Shown one piece after another: positions 18,853 to 28,280 of a DNA stretch of 64,000 nt. Origin of the DNA: Lachnospiraceae bacterium (GTDB lineage: Bacteria; Bacillota; Clostridia; Lachnospirales; Lachnospiraceae). The stretch is from positions 12,811-76,810 of the forward strand of contig JAHZFJ010000020.1 in NCBI GenBank assembly GCA_019421365.1, given 5' to 3'. A model generated the notes under the pieces. It had not been told where the DNA came from. It was given only the letters and a program-made list of their open reading frames with translations, and did no database searches. The first letter of the stretch is position 1. Each line of letters begins with the position of its first letter. A program made the translations under genes and the position numbers.

Positions 18853-18881
18853 CTAAATATAACTGTGGAGGATAACTTAAA

Positions 18882-19811
18882 GTGAAGAACATTAATTTGA
18901 TATCAATACATAAGTGGATGCATAGAAATGCTAGAGAACTTGAACTTGCGAGGTGGAAGTATCATTTTGAAAATGGGGACAAGATGGAGGTTGTTAATGC
19001 ATTGATGTATTTTCAAAACACTGATGGTGGTTTTGGTAATGCAGTGGATCCAGATAATTGGAATCAAAATTCTGTTCCATATGGAACATTTTTCGTACTA
19101 GAGATACTCAAAGAAATTGATTCCTGTGAATTTAATCACCCAATTTACATAGGAATAAAAAAATATCTAGAAGTTACTGGAAATTCTCCGGAAGGATGGA
19201 TTTTTACCATTCCGTCTAATCAGGAATTTCCACATGCAGCTTATTATAATTACGATCAGGAATATAACAAGGTGGAAAGTAAAGGAATCATAATAAGTTT
19301 CTGCTCTTTTATACTTGAATATAATAAAGAATCATCAATTTATGATGAGATGATAAGATTAGCTGATGAAATGGTGCAGGGGATATATGAAGAAAATCAA
19401 GGTGATATGGGGCCATCAGGATATATGACTCTTTTTCATGCTCTGAAAAAGATAGATTTGCCTAATTATGATTATAGTAAATTAGAGAAAAGATTAATAG
19501 AATTAGTGAATCGCTCGATTCAAAGGGATCCAGAACAATGGTTAAGTTATGGATATCGTCCATCTGATTATATTAAATCGAAGGACAGTATGTTTTATAA
19601 AGGTAATGAAGATATTATTGAAAAAGAATTAGATTTTCTAGTTGATACGCTCCCTCAAAATGATGTTTGGTCAATATCATGGAGTTGGTTTGAAAATAAG
19701 GATAAGTACCCGAAGGAATCCAGTATAAGTGAGAACTGGTGTAAAGCATATAAAGCAATTGACAAAGTGATTTTTCTTAAGAATTTCGGTAGAATAGATG
19801 AGGTGTTATAA
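18882..19811 (+). CDS. Alpha/alpha-toroid (prenyltransferase/squalene-cyclase-like) protein, copy 1
   Basis: A 309-aa cytoplasmic protein, paralogue of the next gene. Near residue 45 it has YFQNTDGGFGNAVDPDNWNQNS, a QW-type repeat like those of terpene cyclase and protein prenyltransferase toroid folds, and near the C-terminus a matching WSISWSWFENKDKYPKESSISENWC. No DxDD or zinc-site signature of a real cyclase or prenyltransferase was found, so the enzymatic role is open. The start is GTG, with GTGGAGGATAAC upstream. Its TAA shares one base with the ATG of copy 2, so they are coupled. It follows a decayed AraC gene that may once have controlled it. Confidence 0.75.
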   Translation: MKNINLISIHKWMHRNARELELARWKYHFENGDKMEVVNALMYFQNTDGGFGNAVDPDNWNQNSVPYGTFFVLEILKEIDSCEFNHPIYIGIKKYLEVTGNSPEGWIFTIPSNQEFPHAAYYNYDQEYNKVESKGIIISFCSFILEYNKESSIYDEMIRLADEMVQGIYEENQGDMGPSGYMTLFHALKKIDLPNYDYSKLEKRLIELVNRSIQRDPEQWLSYGYRPSDYIKSKDSMFYKGNEDIIEKELDFLVDTLPQNDVWSISWSWFENKDKYPKESSISENWCKAYKAIDKVIFLKNFGRIDEVL

Positions 19812-20731
19812 TGAGTATACTTTTTGAAAAAGCAAGAAAGTTTGTGTATAGAAATGCTAGGCCACTAGATTTAGCTAGATGGCAATATCATTTTGAAAAT
19901 GGTAGTCAAGAAAATGTATTAAAAGCATTAGCAGTATATCAAAATGAAGATGGGGGATTTGGATATGCCTTGGAAGCGGATTCCTGGAATCCTAACTCTT
20001 CACCGATCCAGACATGGGCAGCAACCGAAATTCTTCGTGAAATAAACGTTACAGATAATAATAATGTGATTATCAAGGGAATTTTACGCTACTTAGGAAG
20101 TAAAAAAGATTTCGATGGACAGATTTGGTACAATACAATTATGAGTAATAATGATTACCCTCATGCACCTTGGTGGCATACACAAAGTGAAAGTACTTGC
20201 CATAATAACTATAATCCTACCGCCTGCTTAGCAGGATTTATTATTCGCTTTGCTGATAAAGGCAGTTCACTCTATAATATGGCTTGTGTAATTGCAAAGG
20301 AAGCATTCCAGCAGTTGATGTTGGAGCAAGGGCAAAGCGATATGCATACATTGTCGTGCTATATACGACTTATGCAGTACTGTGAAGAAGCTAAGGATAC
20401 TAATATTATTGATTTGGTATCATTAAAAGGAAAATTAAAAGAACAGGTGAAAAACAGTATTACATCAGATATTACCAGCTGGAAAACTTCATATATCTGT
20501 AAACCATCTCAGTTCTTTCATTCAAAAGACAGTATTTTCTATGATGATAACAAAGATATTAGTCAGTATGAATGTGAATATATAGAAGACACGCAGTTGG
20601 AAGATGGGTCATGGAACATTCCATGGAGTTGGGAGAAATATCCGGAGCAGTGGGCTATCAGTAAGAATTGGTGGAAAGTAAATGGGATTATTAGCAATCT
20701 AACGTATCTATATGGATTTAATAAATTGTAA
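19811..20731 (+). CDS. Alpha/alpha-toroid (prenyltransferase/squalene-cyclase-like) protein, copy 2
   Basis: A 306-aa paralogue of the preceding gene, aligning along its whole length: KFVYRNARPLDLARWQYHFENGS against the same block of copy 1, then YQNEDGGFGYALEADSWNPNSSP (toroid QW repeat) and the C-terminal QLEDGSWNIPWSWEKYPEQW. The C-terminal repeat is better preserved here (DGSW) than in copy 1 (DVW). It probably arose by tandem duplication, and the pair may form a heterodimer; both ideas are inference. No signal peptide. A strong bidirectional hairpin closes the pair. Confidence 0.77.
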   Translation: MSILFEKARKFVYRNARPLDLARWQYHFENGSQENVLKALAVYQNEDGGFGYALEADSWNPNSSPIQTWAATEILREINVTDNNNVIIKGILRYLGSKKDFDGQIWYNTIMSNNDYPHAPWWHTQSESTCHNNYNPTACLAGFIIRFADKGSSLYNMACVIAKEAFQQLMLEQGQSDMHTLSCYIRLMQYCEEAKDTNIIDLVSLKGKLKEQVKNSITSDITSWKTSYICKPSQFFHSKDSIFYDDNKDISQYECEYIEDTQLEDGSWNIPWSWEKYPEQWAISKNWWKVNGIISNLTYLYGFNKL

Positions 20732-20743
20732 ATTAAGAGATAA

Positions 20744-20804
20744 AATGCAGAGGAAGGATCTGGTTATGCGTTGTAAGCATAACCTAGAATCTTCTCTCTG
20801 CATT
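20744..20804. terminator. Long bidirectional terminator-like hairpin
   Basis: AATGCAGAG..GGTTATGC and GCATAACC..CTCTGCATT form a long interrupted stem between the convergent toroid pair (ends 20731) and the XRE gene (ends 20813). Confidence 0.8.
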
Positions 20805-20812
20805 AAAGCCTA

Positions 20813-21244
20813 TTATTCCTCAACCGTTATATTTTCCGATTCAGTAGTAATCGTTGCAGTCTTATCACTTTTAAAACTATTAAAAGAAATTGTTCCCAAT
20901 ATTACGATTAATATATTAATTACTATGAAGGATACAAGGATTATCCCAATTGTTTTCCAGATACGCTGTGAGCGTTTGTTCTTTATTGCAAGCTGTTCGT
21001 TAATTCTTGATAACTGCTCGGCAATGATGTTAGAATCAACTTCTGTTTCTACTTTTGAACCAAGAAGCTCACTGACCGATACTTCGAAGTAATCGGCTAG
21101 TTTAATTAAGGTATCTGCATCAGGAACGGATAATCCTTTTTCCCATTTTGAGATTGTTTGACGTACTACGTTTAATCTAATAGCAAGTTCCTCTTGTGTT
21201 ATTCCTTTTGTCTTTCTAAGAGTTTTTAAATTCTCACTCAACAT
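20813..21244 (-). CDS. XRE-family regulator with C-terminal membrane segment
   Basis: A 143-aa protein. Residues about 5-60 form a Cro/CI-type helix-turn-helix (LRKTKGITQEELAIRLNVVRQTISKWEKGLSVPDADTLIKLADYF), followed by a linker and a single hydrophobic helix (IWKTIGIILVSFIVINILIVILGTI, residues about 95-120) and a short tail. The design is a membrane-tethered or membrane-sensing regulator, common in Firmicutes near membrane-stress genes. GGGGGTAACAAAC precedes the ATG on the minus strand. Its target is unknown. Confidence 0.87.
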   Translation of the reverse strand: MLSENLKTLRKTKGITQEELAIRLNVVRQTISKWEKGLSVPDADTLIKLADYFEVSVSELLGSKVETEVDSNIIAEQLSRINEQLAIKNKRSQRIWKTIGIILVSFIVINILIVILGTISFNSFKSDKTATITTESENITVEE

Positions 21245-21639
21245 GTTTGTTACCCCCTTTGCTATTTATATAGTACCCTGAATCTAGCCGTTGCTACAAG
21301 CAATGCATAATAACATTGCTATAAATAAGACATATGTGCATAGTAATAACATAATACTATAACATTTACTTACTATCAACATAGAGATAAATTGTGCGAC
21401 CGGAATATCTTGTTACGAATAAACTTAAATGTTAATTAATAAAATTAGGTTTCATACCAATAAACATTAGATTTATAACATAGAAACAAAAGAAAAATAA
21501 ACTAAAATCGAAATAACTTAATATAATTAATAAAAAGAGATACAAAACTTTAAAATATAAAAAATGTGCAAAAAACAGGACATAAAATACCAGTTTTTTA
21601 TGCAATTATACAAATGTTACATATTTATTCATTTTATTG
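21245..21639. other. AT-rich gap with no recognised gene
   Basis: About 400 bp between the XRE gene and the gltB promoter. Stops occur in all frames, and no RNA motif or repeat was recognised. It should hold the minus-strand XRE promoter, which I could not place with confidence. Confidence 0.5.
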
Positions 21640-21668
21640 TTGAATCTCTATACAATCTAGATTATAAT
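21640..21668 (+). promoter_or_regulatory. SigA-type promoter of the gltB leader
   Basis: TTGAAT, a 17-bp spacer and TATAAT. Transcription would start near 21675, only a few bases before the leader hairpin at 21682. Confidence 0.8.
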
Positions 21669-21681
21669 CACGAGTAAGAAC

Positions 21682-21735
21682 AAAGGCGTTCTTGGTACAG
21701 TAGAATATTACTGCCCAAGGGCGCTTTTTTTATTT
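21682..21735 (+). terminator. Leader terminator hairpin (possible attenuator) upstream of gltB
   Basis: AAAGGCG..TTGG..CAGTA and TTACTG.CCAA..CGCTTT form an interrupted stem followed by a long T run (21725-21731, then TTTT). It lies just after the promoter and about 150 bp before gltB, so most transcripts could end here as a roughly 60-nt RNA unless read-through is allowed. No competing antiterminator stem was identified. Confidence 0.7.
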
Positions 21736-21766
21736 TAATCGGGGATTTTTTAGATAGGGAACTTTG

Positions 21767-21825
21767 TGTGAGAGGTATTATCACACTGTGAAAGGTATTA
21801 TCACACTGTGGAAGGTATTATCACA
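21767..21825 (+). repeat. Three tandem TGTGA-N9-TCACA elements before gltB
   Basis: Inverted pairs TGTGA (21767), TGTGA (21787) and TGTGG (21807), each followed by a 9-base (g/a)AGGTATTA and TCACA (21781, 21801, 21821). The period is exactly 20 bp. They lie between the leader terminator and the gltB start. They could be a phased operator array on DNA or three small hairpins in the mRNA. Confidence 0.75.
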
Positions 21826-21884
21826 TTTGATTTAGTGCCTGCGGCTAAGTGTTTGCAGGCTATAGAAAGGGCATGGTTATTGAT

Positions 21885-24800
21885 ATGAAAGAGATGAATT
21901 TAGAAGAAGCAAAACGTGTAAAACAAGGGTTGTATGATCCTAGATTTGAACATGATAACTGTGGTATCGGTGCAGTTGTAAATATTAAAGGTATCAAAAC
22001 TCATAAAACTGTTGAAGATGCTCTTCGAATTGTTGAGAATTTGGAACATAGAGCAGGTAAAGATGCAGATGGAAAGACAGGTGACGGGGTAGGAATCCTG
22101 TTACAGATTTCTCATAAGTTTTTTAAGAAAGCAGTGAAACCACTTGGTATCGAATTAGGTGGAGAGAGAGAATATGGTGTTGGTATGTTCTTCTTCCCAC
22201 AAGAAGAGTTAAGACGCAATCAAGCAAAGAAAATGTTTGAAATAATTGTAGAAAAAGAAGGCTTAGAATTCCTTGGCTGGAGAGAGGTTCCGACTCACCC
22301 AGATACATTAGGACAAAATGCAATTGAATGTATGCCTTATATCATGCAATGTTTCATTAAAAAACCAGCTGACGTGAATAAGGGGCTTGATTTTGACCGT
22401 AAATTATACCTTGCTAGAAGGGTGTTCGAACAAAGTAATGACAATACTTATGTTGTTTCATTATCAAGCAGAACAATCGTATACAAAGGTATGTTTCTAG
22501 TAAATCAGTTACGTTTGTTCTTTGAAGACTTACAATGTCCAGAGTATGAATCAGCAATCGCAACGGTACATAGCCGTTTTAGTACGAATACAAATCCTAG
22601 TTGGCAAAGAGCACATCCTAACCGTTTTATCGTGCATAACGGTGAAATTAATACCATCCGTGGTAATGCTGATAAGATGCTTGCTCGTGAAGAAACAATG
22701 GAATCTAAGTATTTGAAAGGACATATGCATAAGGTTATCCCAGTAGTTAATACAGAAGGTTCGGACTCTGCAATGCTTGATAATGCATTAGAATTCCTTG
22801 TAATGAGCGGAATGGAATTGCCGTTAGCGGTTATGATTACAATTCCTGAACCATGGAGTAATGACCGTGCTATCAGTCAAGAGAAGAAAGACTTCTATCA
22901 ATATTACGCAACAATGATGGAACCATGGGACGGTCCAGCTTCGATCTTATTCAGTGATGGTGATATTATGGGAGCAATCCTTGACCGTAATGGTTTACGT
23001 CCATCACGTTATTATATAACAAGTGATGACAATCTAATCTTATCATCAGAAGTTGGTGTGCTTGATATTCCGGCGGATAAGATTGTTAAGAAAGAACGTC
23101 TTCGTCCTGGTAAGATGCTTCTTGTAGATACTGTTAAAGGTGAACTAATTGATGATGAAGAACTTAAGAACAAGTATGCAAGAAGAAAACCATATGGTGA
23201 ATGGTTAGACGGTAATCTTGTTTGCTTAAAAGACTTAAAGATTCCAAACAAAAAAGTTACGGAATATAGCAAAGAAGAGAGAGCAAAGTTATTTAAAGCT
23301 TTCGGTTACACATACGAAGATTATAAAACAGCAATTCTTCCTATGGCAAAGGTAGGTGCTGAACCAATTTCAGCAATGGGTGCAGATAGTCCACTTCCTG
23401 TATTATCTAACAAAGAACAACCTTTGTTCAACTACTTTAAACAATTATTTGCTCAGGTTACGAATCCACCAATTGATGCAATTCGTGAAGAAATAGTAAC
23501 TTCAACATCTGTATACATTGGAGAAGACGGAAACATCTTAGAAGAAGTGGCAGAAAACTGTAAGGTACTTAAGATTAACAATCCAATCCTTACAAATACA
23601 GACCTTCTTAAGATTAAGAACATGAAAGCAGACGGCTTCAAAGTTGAAGAGATTCCAATCACTTACTACAAGAATACTTCATTAGATAAAGCTATTGATC
23701 ACCTATTTGTTGAAGCAGACCGTGCATATAAAGAAGGAGCAAATATATTAATTTTATCTGACCGTGGGGTTGATGAAAATCATGTTCCAATTCCTTCATT
23801 ACTTGCAGTTTCTGCTTTGCAACAACATCTTGTTAAGACGAAGAAGAGAACTCGTGTAGCAATGATTCTTGAAAGTGCTGAGCCTAGAGAAGTACATCAT
23901 TTTGCAACATTACTTGGTTATGGTGCATGTGCAGTTAATCCATATCTTGCGCAAGATTGTATCAAACAATTAATTGATAACAACATGTTAGATAAAGATT
24001 ATTATGCAGCGGTTGATGATTACAATCATGCAATCCTTCATGGTATCGTTAAGATAGCATCTAAGATGGGTATCTCTACAATTCAGTCTTACCAGGGGTC
24101 TAAGATATTCGAGGCAATCGGTATTGATGGAGAGGTTATAGATAAATACTTCACAGATACTGTTAGTCGTATTGGTGGTATCACTATTAAAGATATAGAA
24201 AAACAAGTAGATCGTCTACATTCACAGGCATTTGATCCACTTGGATTAAACGTAGATTTAACACTTGACAGTGTAGGTAGTCACAAGTTAAGAAGTAATC
24301 AAGAAGAACATCTATATAATCCTAAGACAATTCATTTGTTACAATCAGCGACTCGTACTGGTAATTATGAGATGTTTAAAGAATATACAGCATGTATCGA
24401 CGAAGAGGGTGCTGGGCTTAACTTAAGAGGCTTAATGGATTTCAACTTCCCAGAGAAGGGAATTGATATCAAAGAAGTAGAAAGCGTTGATTCTATTGTA
24501 AAACGTTTTAAAACCGGAGCAATGTCATATGGATCTATTTCCAAAGAAGCACACGAAACATTAGCCATTGCTATGAACCGTCTTGGTGGTAAATCAAACA
24601 GTGGTGAAGGTGGAGAAAGCTTAGACCGTCTTCATGGAGGTAAAGATGGTTTGAATCGTTGTTCAGCAATCAAACAGGTTGCTTCTGGTAGATTTGGTGT
24701 AACTTCTGAGTACTTAGTAAGTGCTAACGAAATTCAAATAAAGATGGCACAAGGTGCAAAACCAGGCGAAGGTGGTCACCTTCCAGGTAATAAAGTATAT

Positions 24801-26444
24801 CCTTGGGTTGCTAAGACAAGACATTCAACTCCAGGTGTGAGCTTAATATCTCCACCACCACATCATGATATCTACTCAATCGAAGATTTAGCTCAGTTAA
24901 TCTATGATTTAAAGAATTCTAACAAAGATGCTAGAATATCGGTTAAGTTAGTATCAGAAGCAGGGGTTGGTACAGTTGCAGCAGGTGTTGCTAAAGCAGG
25001 TGCAGGTGTAATCCTAATCTCTGGTTATGATGGTGGAACTGGGGCAGCTCCAAGAAGTTCTATCTATAATGCAGGACTTCCATGGGAACTTGGTCTAGCA
25101 GAGACACATCAAACATTAATTATGAATGGCCTTCGTTCTAAAGTTCGTATTGAAACAGATGGCAAATTAATGAGTGGTCGTGACGTATTAGTTGCAGCTT
25201 TACTTGGTGCAGAGGAATACGGATTTGCTACAGCGCCACTTGTAACCATGGGTTGTGTTATGATGCGAGTATGTGACTTAGATACTTGCCCAGTTGGTGT
25301 AGCAACTCAAAATCCTGAACTTAGAAAGAACTTTAGAGGTAAACCAGAATATGTAGAAAATTTCATGCGATTTATTGCACAGGAACTTCGCGAGTATATG
25401 GCTAAGTTAGGTATTAAAACAGTAGATGAATTAGTTGGTCGTACGGACTTACTTAAGGTTAAAGATACATTCAAGAAAGAGATGGCAAACAAGCTTGATA
25501 TGTCAGCAATTCTTGAATCTGAATATGTAGATACTAAGAACCCTCACATATTTGATCCAAAACAAATCTATGATTTTGAATTAGAGAACACAATTGATGA
25601 GAAAGTATTTCTTAAAAAATTACGTCCTGCAATTGTTAATAGACAGAAAAAGACTATAGAAGCCGAAGTTACCAACGTTGACCGTTCACTTGGAACAATT
25701 CTTGGATCTGAAATTACAAGAATTCATGGAACAACATTAGATGAAGATACGATTACAATCAAATGTCATGGTGCTGGTGGTCAGAGTTTTGGAGCATTTA
25801 TACCAAAAGGTCTTACATTAGAGTTATCAGGTGATTGTAACGATTACATTGGTAAAGGTTTATCAGGTGGTAAGATTATTGTATATCCTCCAAAAGGATC
25901 AAACTTCAAAGCAGAAGAGAATATCATTGTAGGTAATGTAGCTTTATATGGAGCTACAAGTGGTAAAGTATTCATCAATGGTGTAGCTGGAGAACGTTTC
26001 TGTGTACGTAACTCAGGTGCAACAGCAGTTGTTGAGGGCGTAGGTGATCATGCATGTGAATACATGACAGGTGGTCGTGTAGCTGTTCTTGGACGCACTG
26101 GTAAGAATTTTGCTGCTGGTATGAGTGGTGGTGTCGCTTACGTACTTGATGAAGATAGCAACTTATATATGAGATTGAATAAAGAACTAGTTGCGGTTGA
26201 ACCAGTTACAGATAAGTATGATGTAATAGAACTTAAAAATATGATTTCTGAACATGTAAAGGTTACGAATTCAGCACGTGGAAAAGAAATTCTTGATAAT
26301 TTCATGGATTATCTTCCTAAGTTCAAGAAGATCATTCCGCATGATTACCGTAGAATGTTACAGACAATTGTACAGATGGAAGAAAAAGGACTTAGTAGTG
26401 AGCAAGCACAAATAGAAGCATTCTATGCAAATACAAGAAAGTAG
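21885..26444 (+). CDS. gltB: Glutamate synthase (NADPH) large subunit GltB
   Basis: Large subunit of GOGAT, which makes two glutamates from glutamine and 2-oxoglutarate. A short propeptide precedes the catalytic Cys in HDNCGIGAV (class II amidotransferase). Then come the central domain, the FMN-binding synthase domain with GGKSNSGEGGE and GYDGGTGAAPRSS, a 3Fe-4S cluster motif CVMMRVCDLDTCPVGV, and a C-terminal GltB beta-helix (GAGGQSFGAF). About 1,519 aa, standard. Start choice is uncertain: an in-frame GTG at 21849 and ATGs at 21873, 21885 and 21894 exist, and AAAGG at 21866 suits none perfectly. The gltD gene follows, separated by two hairpins. Confidence 0.95.
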   Translation: MKEMNLEEAKRVKQGLYDPRFEHDNCGIGAVVNIKGIKTHKTVEDALRIVENLEHRAGKDADGKTGDGVGILLQISHKFFKKAVKPLGIELGGEREYGVGMFFFPQEELRRNQAKKMFEIIVEKEGLEFLGWREVPTHPDTLGQNAIECMPYIMQCFIKKPADVNKGLDFDRKLYLARRVFEQSNDNTYVVSLSSRTIVYKGMFLVNQLRLFFEDLQCPEYESAIATVHSRFSTNTNPSWQRAHPNRFIVHNGEINTIRGNADKMLAREETMESKYLKGHMHKVIPVVNTEGSDSAMLDNALEFLVMSGMELPLAVMITIPEPWSNDRAISQEKKDFYQYYATMMEPWDGPASILFSDGDIMGAILDRNGLRPSRYYITSDDNLILSSEVGVLDIPADKIVKKERLRPGKMLLVDTVKGELIDDEELKNKYARRKPYGEWLDGNLVCLKDLKIPNKKVTEYSKEERAKLFKAFGYTYEDYKTAILPMAKVGAEPISAMGADSPLPVLSNKEQPLFNYFKQLFAQVTNPPIDAIREEIVTSTSVYIGEDGNILEEVAENCKVLKINNPILTNTDLLKIKNMKADGFKVEEIPITYYKNTSLDKAIDHLFVEADRAYKEGANILILSDRGVDENHVPIPSLLAVSALQQHLVKTKKRTRVAMILESAEPREVHHFATLLGYGACAVNPYLAQDCIKQLIDNNMLDKDYYAAVDDYNHAILHGIVKIASKMGISTIQSYQGSKIFEAIGIDGEVIDKYFTDTVSRIGGITIKDIEKQVDRLHSQAFDPLGLNVDLTLDSVGSHKLRSNQEEHLYNPKTIHLLQSATRTGNYEMFKEYTACIDEEGAGLNLRGLMDFNFPEKGIDIKEVESVDSIVKRFKTGAMSYGSISKEAHETLAIAMNRLGGKSNSGEGGESLDRLHGGKDGLNRCSAIKQVASGRFGVTSEYLVSANEIQIKMAQGAKPGEGGHLPGNKVYPWVAKTRHSTPGVSLISPPPHHDIYSIEDLAQLIYDLKNSNKDARISVKLVSEAGVGTVAAGVAKAGAGVILISGYDGGTGAAPRSSIYNAGLPWELGLAETHQTLIMNGLRSKVRIETDGKLMSGRDVLVAALLGAEEYGFATAPLVTMGCVMMRVCDLDTCPVGVATQNPELRKNFRGKPEYVENFMRFIAQELREYMAKLGIKTVDELVGRTDLLKVKDTFKKEMANKLDMSAILESEYVDTKNPHIFDPKQIYDFELENTIDEKVFLKKLRPAIVNRQKKTIEAEVTNVDRSLGTILGSEITRIHGTTLDEDTITIKCHGAGGQSFGAFIPKGLTLELSGDCNDYIGKGLSGGKIIVYPPKGSNFKAEENIIVGNVALYGATSGKVFINGVAGERFCVRNSGATAVVEGVGDHACEYMTGGRVAVLGRTGKNFAAGMSGGVAYVLDEDSNLYMRLNKELVAVEPVTDKYDVIELKNMISEHVKVTNSARGKEILDNFMDYLPKFKKIIPHDYRRMLQTIVQMEEKGLSSEQAQIEAFYANTRK

Positions 26445-26454
26445 AGTGGGAAAA

Positions 26455-26514
26455 GGTTGAAAAAGCTTAGCTTTTTCAACCGGAGATTTGTGCTTAGCAT
26501 CAAGTCTCTGGACT
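26455..26514 (+). promoter_or_regulatory. Two intercistronic hairpins between gltB and gltD
   Basis: First a perfect 12-bp stem with a TTA loop (GGTTGAAAAAGC and GCTTTTTCAACC, 26455-26481). Then CCGGAGA pairs with TCTCTGG (about 26480-26514, sharing the CC). No T run follows the first arm pair, so these look more like mRNA stabilising or processing elements than a terminator. Confidence 0.6.
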
Positions 26515-26535
26515 TTAGAAAGGAGAACTTAAATT

Positions 26536-28023
26536 ATGGGAAAACCAACTGGATTTATAGATTATGAAAGAAAATGTAATCAGGCAATAGAGCCCAAAGA
26601 TAGAATTGAGAATTTTAATGAATTCCATATGCCATTGTCAAAAGAAGAGCGTAAAAAACAAGGTGCTAGATGTATGGAATGCGGTGTTCCATTCTGCCAA
26701 TCGGGAATGATGATTGGTGGAATGACATCCGGATGTCCACTTAACAATCTAATTCCTGAATGGAATGATTTATTATTTACAGATAATATGGGGCAAGCGC
26801 TCAATCGTCTGTTAAAGACTAATAATTTTCCAGAGTTTACTGCAAGAGTATGTCCTGCTCCATGTGAAGCTGCTTGTACTTGTGGTTTGAATGGAAATCC
26901 AGTATCAATAAAAGAAAATGAACTGGAAATTATCGAGAATGGATTTGAAAAAGGCTATATGAAAGCAAATCCTCCTAAAATCCGTACTGGTAAGAAAATT
27001 GCTGTTATTGGCTCTGGCCCTTCTGGTCTTGCAGCCGCAGATCAATTAAACAAGCGAGGACATCTTGTGACTGTATTCGAACGTGAAGATCGTGTGGGCG
27101 GATTATTAATGTATGGTATACCTAACATGAAATTAGAGAAACACATTATTGATCGTAAAATTGATATTATGAGAGAAGAAGGTGTTACATTTGTAACAGG
27201 TGCTGATGTTGGTGTTAATTACAAAGCAAATAAGATTACAAAGGAATTTGACAGCGTTATCTTAACTTGTGGTGCTTCTAATCCAAGAGATATCAATGTT
27301 CCTGGTAGAACAGCAAAAGGAATTTATTTTGCCGTAGACTTCTTAAAATCTACTACTAAGAGTCTATTAGATTCGGATCTTAAAGAAGGTACGTACATCA
27401 GTGCAAAGGATAAGAATGTTCTTGTAATTGGTGGAGGCGACACTGGTAATGATTGTGTTGGTACATCCGTTAGGCATGGAGCTAAATCTGTTATTCAACT
27501 AGAGATGATGCCAAAACTTCCTGATCAAAGAGCCGAGAATAATCCTTGGCCAGAATGGCCTCGTGTCTGCAAGACAGATTATGGTCAAGAAGAGGCAATA
27601 GAAGTATTCGGTCATGACCCTAGAGTGTATCAGACTACAGTGAAAGAGTTTATAGCAGATGAAGCAGGCAATGTATGCAAAGCAAAGCTTGTGAAGTTAG
27701 AAAGTAAATTCAATGAAGAGGCTAAACGTTACTTCATGGCAGAAGTTTCAGGTAGTGAATATGAGGTGGATGTAGATTTAGTTCTCATTGCAGCAGGATT
27801 TTTAGGCACACAAAGTTATGTGGCAAAAGCTTTTGAAGTTGAACTTAACGAAAGAACGAATGTAGCCACGGAGAATGGAACATATAAAACAAGTGAAAAG
27901 AATGTCTTTGTTGCAGGTGACATGCGCCGTGGACAGTCACTTGTAGTATGGGCAATCCGTGAAGGTCGTGAAGTTGCCAAAGAAGTGGATACACATCTTA
28001 TGGGATATAGTAATTTAAAATAA
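26536..28023 (+). CDS. gltD: Glutamate synthase small subunit GltD
   Basis: FAD/NADPH and iron-sulfur subunit that feeds electrons to GltB. The 495-aa protein has N-terminal cluster cysteines (CMECGVPFCQ, SGCPLNN, CPAPCEAACTC), the FAD-binding GSGPSGLAAADQLNKRGHLVTVFE motif (about residue 155), a second Rossmann motif VIGGGDTGNDCVGTSVRHGAKS for NADPH, and the closing FVAGDMRRGQSLVVWAI. GAAAGGAGAAC precedes the ATG. Co-transcribed with gltB and ended by a strong terminator. Confidence 0.97.
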   Translation: MGKPTGFIDYERKCNQAIEPKDRIENFNEFHMPLSKEERKKQGARCMECGVPFCQSGMMIGGMTSGCPLNNLIPEWNDLLFTDNMGQALNRLLKTNNFPEFTARVCPAPCEAACTCGLNGNPVSIKENELEIIENGFEKGYMKANPPKIRTGKKIAVIGSGPSGLAAADQLNKRGHLVTVFEREDRVGGLLMYGIPNMKLEKHIIDRKIDIMREEGVTFVTGADVGVNYKANKITKEFDSVILTCGASNPRDINVPGRTAKGIYFAVDFLKSTTKSLLDSDLKEGTYISAKDKNVLVIGGGDTGNDCVGTSVRHGAKSVIQLEMMPKLPDQRAENNPWPEWPRVCKTDYGQEEAIEVFGHDPRVYQTTVKEFIADEAGNVCKAKLVKLESKFNEEAKRYFMAEVSGSEYEVDVDLVLIAAGFLGTQSYVAKAFEVELNERTNVATENGTYKTSEKNVFVAGDMRRGQSLVVWAIREGREVAKEVDTHLMGYSNLK

Positions 28024-28082
28024 TTCTAGATTGTATCAGTTATTGTATAAGAATATTATTCGGATAAATATATAGGTCATAG

Positions 28083-28136
28083 CAAAGTCATAGGATCATG
28101 GTTGTAAGAATCATGTTCCTATGACTTTGTTTTTTT
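28083..28136 (+). terminator. Intrinsic terminator after gltD
   Basis: CAAAGTCATAGG.CATG and CATG.CCTATGACTTTG form a long stem followed by seven or more T. Confidence 0.93.
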
Positions 28137-28280
28137 ATATATGGATAGCTTTATTTGTAGACTATTCGACTGAAAATTACAAGATAAAGCAACTTGCTAT
28201 AAGTGGTTATAAATGGTAAAATTGGTATAGGTATGAGTTTTAAAGCCATTAGAGCTTTTTAGTATATGGGGAGGGGATTT

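Noticed and set aside
20712..21092. 126-aa frame on the + strand opposite the XRE gene
   Set aside because: Antisense shadow of a clear helix-turn-helix gene; begins inside the toroid gene's last codons and runs through the terminator.
21767..21825. Tandem repeats as a possible CRISPR array
   Set aside because: The 20-bp period leaves no unique spacers, and no cas gene is near.
21640..21884. T-box leader before gltB
   Set aside because: No T-box sequence (TGGNACCGCG type) and no specifier stem-loop.
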